DNA of 64,000 nucleotides from Bacillus sp. V3B (lineage in GTDB: Bacteria > Bacillota > Bacilli > Bacillales > Cytobacillaceae), in the NCBI RefSeq assembly GCF_024494465.1, contig NZ_JAETXM010000015.1:25148-89147 (forward strand), read 5' to 3'. Positions 63,793 through 64,000 of this stretch are shown here, piece after piece. Made by a program: the position numbers and the translations under genes. Under the pieces are notes generated by a model. That model did not search any database. It was given only the letters and a program-made list of their open reading frames with translations, and was not told where the DNA came from. How positions within the stretch are numbered: the stretch's first letter is position 1; every line of letters starts with the position of its first letter.

Positions 63793-64000
63793 AATAACTC
63801 CCCCCTATAAAGAATCCACTATTTCTTTTATATGTTTTGTCGATAAACCTTATGTATTGTATCGTCCATTTGAGAACCGGATTTAAATTTGTAATAAATA
63901 ATAGGATTCGGTACCTCTAGATCATGTCACCAAAGTTCTTGGATCTAGTAGCATGTTTGGAAAGAATGTAGAACAAAAGAAAAAAACGCTAAACTCAAAA

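Overview
The window looks like the chromosome of an endospore-forming member of the Bacillaceae: low G+C, strong Shine-Dalgarno sites, and genes for small acid-soluble spore proteins (sspN, sspO, sspP, tlp). The block from parC at 17.7 kb to sspP at 36.4 kb matches the Bacillus subtilis parC-parE-yneT-plsY-yneR-yneQ-yneP-tlp-sspN-yneN-citB-sspO-sspP neighbourhood, with some insertions. I cannot name the species from this.

Layout. 0-7 kb: end of an NlpC/P60 cell-wall hydrolase gene, a 198-bp structured repeat, a membrane-anchored HtrA-like protease, a six-LysM protein, small genes and a Bcr/CflA efflux pump. 7.0-13.2 kb: a Tn3-derived transposon with 43-bp terminal inverted repeats and a 5-bp TTTAG target duplication. 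It keeps a 5' piece of tnpA and a broken tnpR, and carries a CstR-type persulfide-stress cassette of rhodaneses, TusA proteins, glutaredoxin, a DsrE-like protein and a rhodanese-persulfide dioxygenase fusion. Several cassette genes have nonsense mutations. 13.2-17.6 kb: methyltransferase, DegV protein, homing-endonuclease remnant, secreted protein. 17.7-36.4 kb: topoisomerase IV, PlsY, a GH18 hydrolase, a HesB-like gene with an in-frame TGA (candidate selenoprotein), a tandem AAA+ ATPase, spore genes and aconitase. 36.7-42 kb: an IS200/IS605-like non-coding element, a CapA protein, a roughly 540-nt highly structured intergenic region and oligoendopeptidase F. 42-55.6 kb: a divergent glutamine synthetase, tRNA-Gln next to a half-glutamine protein gene, an SGNH hydrolase, an amidohydrolase, an orphan PurC-like enzyme and an RlmD-type methyltransferase. 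56-64 kb: MFS transporter, TetR regulator, a CGCGG-family RiPP-like peptide, a CBS/HEPN-like protein, glutaminase and a CPBP protease.

How parts work together. The transposon cargo is a coherent reactive-sulfur detoxification module: CstR senses persulfides, rhodaneses, TusA and DsrE move sulfane sulfur, and the dioxygenase fusion oxidises glutathione or low-molecular-weight persulfides. Four similar operator-like sites lie ahead of cassette genes. Non-coding elements related to IS200/IS605 ends occur at three places. Pseudogenes are common, including an SDR, a MATE fragment, a glycosyltransferase tail, a homing endonuclease and several cassette genes, so in-frame stops must be read with caution.
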